Source: Methylocystis sp. (lineage in GTDB: Bacteria; Pseudomonadota; Alphaproteobacteria; Rhizobiales; Beijerinckiaceae). From it: a stretch of 35,615 nt of DNA. The notes beneath the pieces were generated by a model. It was not told the DNA's origin. It saw nothing but the letters and a program-made list of their open reading frames with translations, and did no database searches. The translations under genes and the position numbers were made by a program. Numbering within the stretch: position 1 is the first letter of the stretch; each line of letters starts with the position of its first letter. Shown one piece after another: positions 34,338-35,615 of this stretch. The stretch is from positions 1 through 35,615 of the forward strand of contig JAKFXD010000136.1 of assembly GCA_021731565.1 (NCBI GenBank). The letters are read 5' to 3'.

Positions 34338-35005
34338 TCGAAGCAATGACGCGCGAGCCGCATGTTTCGGAGAGGACCTGCATCGTGACGCGCCGGCGCG
34401 GCGCGCCCGAGGCGATGATCCGCTTCGTGCGCGGACCCGACGGCGCGCTCGCGCCCGACATCGCGGCGCGCCTGCCTGGCCGCGGCGTCTGGGTGACCGG
34501 GCGCGCCGAGCTCGTCGCGCAGGCGGCGCGCAAGCATTTATTCGCCCGCTCCCTGAAAACGCGGGTCGACGCCGAACCGCGGCTTGCCGAAGACGTCGAC
34601 CGGTTGCTCGAAGCCGATTGCCTGCGAATGCTGTCGCTCGCCAACAAGGCGGGCGCCGTCATGGCGGGCTTCGGCAAGGTCGCCGACGCTCTCGCGCGGG
34701 GCGCCGTCGGCGCGCTGGTCGAAGCGCGCGACGGCGGCGAAGACGGCAGGCGGAAGCTTGCCCAAGCGGCGCGGCGCGCGGATTCCGCGGCGCCCGTGAT
34801 CGGCTTATTTTCGTCGCTGCAATTGGATTTGGCGTTGGGCCGCACAAATGTGATACATGCTGCCCTCGCCGAGGGCGGGCCGGCGACCGCTTTTGTCGCG
34901 AGATGCCGTCGACTTGCAGCCTACCGGGCCGTAAGCATCGACGGCGCGGCGGCGCCGGGCGAAGACATCGAAGCGTCGCCGAACGGCTGCGCGAAAGAAG
35001 GTTAA
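34334..35005 (+). CDS. YlxR (DUF448) / L7Ae-like RNA-binding protein
   Basis: A 223-aa protein with two small RNA-binding folds: YlxR/DUF448 at ~10-75 (RTCIVTRRRGAPEAMIRFVRGPDG, LPGRGVWVTGRAEL) and an L7Ae-like domain at ~100-185 (LSLANKAGAVMAGFGKVADAL, GAVGALVEARDG). This fused form is standard between nusA and infB in Alphaproteobacteria. The exact role is unknown; a ribosome- or RNA-related function is inferred from context. TTG at 34334 overlaps the nusA stop; ATG at 34346 is an alternative start four codons in. Confidence 0.9.
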   Translation: MIEAMTREPHVSERTCIVTRRRGAPEAMIRFVRGPDGALAPDIAARLPGRGVWVTGRAELVAQAARKHLFARSLKTRVDAEPRLAEDVDRLLEADCLRMLSLANKAGAVMAGFGKVADALARGAVGALVEARDGGEDGRRKLAQAARRADSAAPVIGLFSSLQLDLALGRTNVIHAALAEGGPATAFVARCRRLAAYRAVSIDGAAAPGEDIEASPNGCAKEG

Positions 35006-35035
35006 CGGGTCGAGCGACCCAGGATTGGGATCTGG

Positions 35036-35615
35036 ATGAGCGAAGGCGAGAACAGCGGCGACAAAACTCTGACCGTCGCGCCGTCGAAGACGTTGCATTT
35101 GAAGCAGCGACCGGTCGAGCACGGCATGGTCCGCCAGAGCTTCTCCCATGGCCGCTCAAAAGTGGTCGTGGTCGAGAAGGTGAAGCGCCGCGCGCCCGGA
35201 CATGTCGAGCCGGCGAAGCCGGCCGGCGCGACGGCACCGATTGCGGAGCCGCCGGCGCCGCCGCCGAAGGCCGCGCCGAGATCCGAGACACAGCGTTCGG
35301 CGCCTGCGCCGCGCTCCGGCTCGGGCGTCGTGCTGCGCGCGTTGACCGATGAGGAGCGCGAGGCGCGCGCCCGCGCGCTGGTCGATGCGAAATCGCGCGA
35401 AGAGGACGATCGCCGCCGCGCGGAAATCGACGCCAAGGCGCGCAACGAACGCGAGGAGCGCGAGCACGCCGAGCGCGCCGCCGCCGACTCGCGCAAGCGC
35501 GAGGAAGAAGAGCGTCTCGCGCGGGAGGCGGAATCAAAACGCAAATCCGAGGAAGAGGCGCGCCGGCGACTGCCGCCGGACGCCGCTGGACTGGCGCCGC
35601 CGCACCCCGCCGCCG
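35036..35615 (+). CDS. infB: Translation initiation factor IF-2, N-terminal part (3' truncated)
   Basis: The frame starts at ATG 35036 and remains open to the end of the window (193 codons), so only the species-variable N-terminus is seen, not the GTPase domain. The start [19 protein letters not shown], then [20 protein letters not shown] and [10 protein letters not shown], is characteristic of alphaproteobacterial IF-2. It continues as a Pro/Ala-rich linker and then a long charged Arg/Glu helix from ~100 on ([23 protein letters not shown]). It is 30 nt downstream of ylxR. Confidence 0.94.
   Translation, partial: MSEGENSGDKTLTVAPSKTLHLKQRPVEHGMVRQSFSHGRSKVVVVEKVKRRAPGHVEPAKPAGATAPIAEPPAPPPKAAPRSETQRSAPAPRSGSGVVLRALTDEEREARARALVDAKSREEDDRRRAEIDAKARNEREEREHAERAAADSRKREEEERLAREAESKRKSEEEARRRLPPDAAGLAPPHPAA

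Noticed and set aside
1-35615. Mobile elements, CRISPR arrays, tRNA or rRNA genes
   Set aside because: No transposase, integrase, regular repeat-spacer array or cloverleaf-like sequence was seen by eye.

Overview
The window reads as a high-GC alphaproteobacterial chromosome segment, most likely Hyphomicrobiales (Rhizobiales). The evidence is the alphaproteobacterial IF-2 N-terminus, the rimP-nusA-ylxR-infB block, the DUF992 and DUF3309 small proteins, and a GGAAC-N17-GTT EcfG-type promoter. A methanotroph-like relative (Methylocystis/Methylosinus type) is a guess from overall gene content. I saw no tRNA, rRNA, insertion sequence, phage gene or CRISPR array.

Region 1 (1-5248) is amino-acid catabolism. 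A 5'-truncated homogentisate dioxygenase and fumarylacetoacetase face a phenylalanine hydroxylase, covering the Phe/Tyr route to fumarate and acetoacetate. No maleylacetoacetate isomerase is present here. They are followed by the valine-degradation pair mmsA-mmsB.

Region 2 (5359-12786) holds mixed small and housekeeping genes. On the plus strand is a DUF4331 protein. On the minus strand are a secreted DUF992 protein, a 51-residue DUF3309 membrane protein with an EcfG-like promoter, a secreted cupin, a Cax-type cation/proton exchanger and PEP synthase. A plus-strand coiled-coil protein follows.

Region 3 (12787-16511) is an ABC nitrate importer (nrtA-nrtB-nrtD). Its leader is unusually readable: a 17-nt perfect dyad, a sigma-54 promoter match, competing hairpins, and a strong intrinsic terminator ending 27 nt before the nrtA start. 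This suggests NtrC/RpoN activation plus antitermination. An unexplained open frame without a start codon lies just upstream.

Region 4 (16552-18687) is one large minus-strand protein of 711 residues that I cannot assign.

Region 5 (18834-31529) is a surface-polysaccharide locus. dTDP-L-rhamnose genes (rfbB, C, D, A) are followed by an RgpF/WsaF-type rhamnan glycosyltransferase, a KpsT-like export ATPase, two paralogous KpsE/CtrB-like co-polymerases on opposite strands flanking an unrecognised 359-residue protein, and a large tandem GT2 glycosyltransferase. The partner permease (KpsM) is not in the window.

Region 6 (31530-35615) is the nusA operon. A leader with tandem hairpins and a U-tract terminator precedes rimP, nusA, ylxR and the truncated start of infB.

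The best candidates for something new are the 359-residue protein between the two co-polymerases, the two-layer control region of the nitrate importer, and the orphan 711-residue protein.
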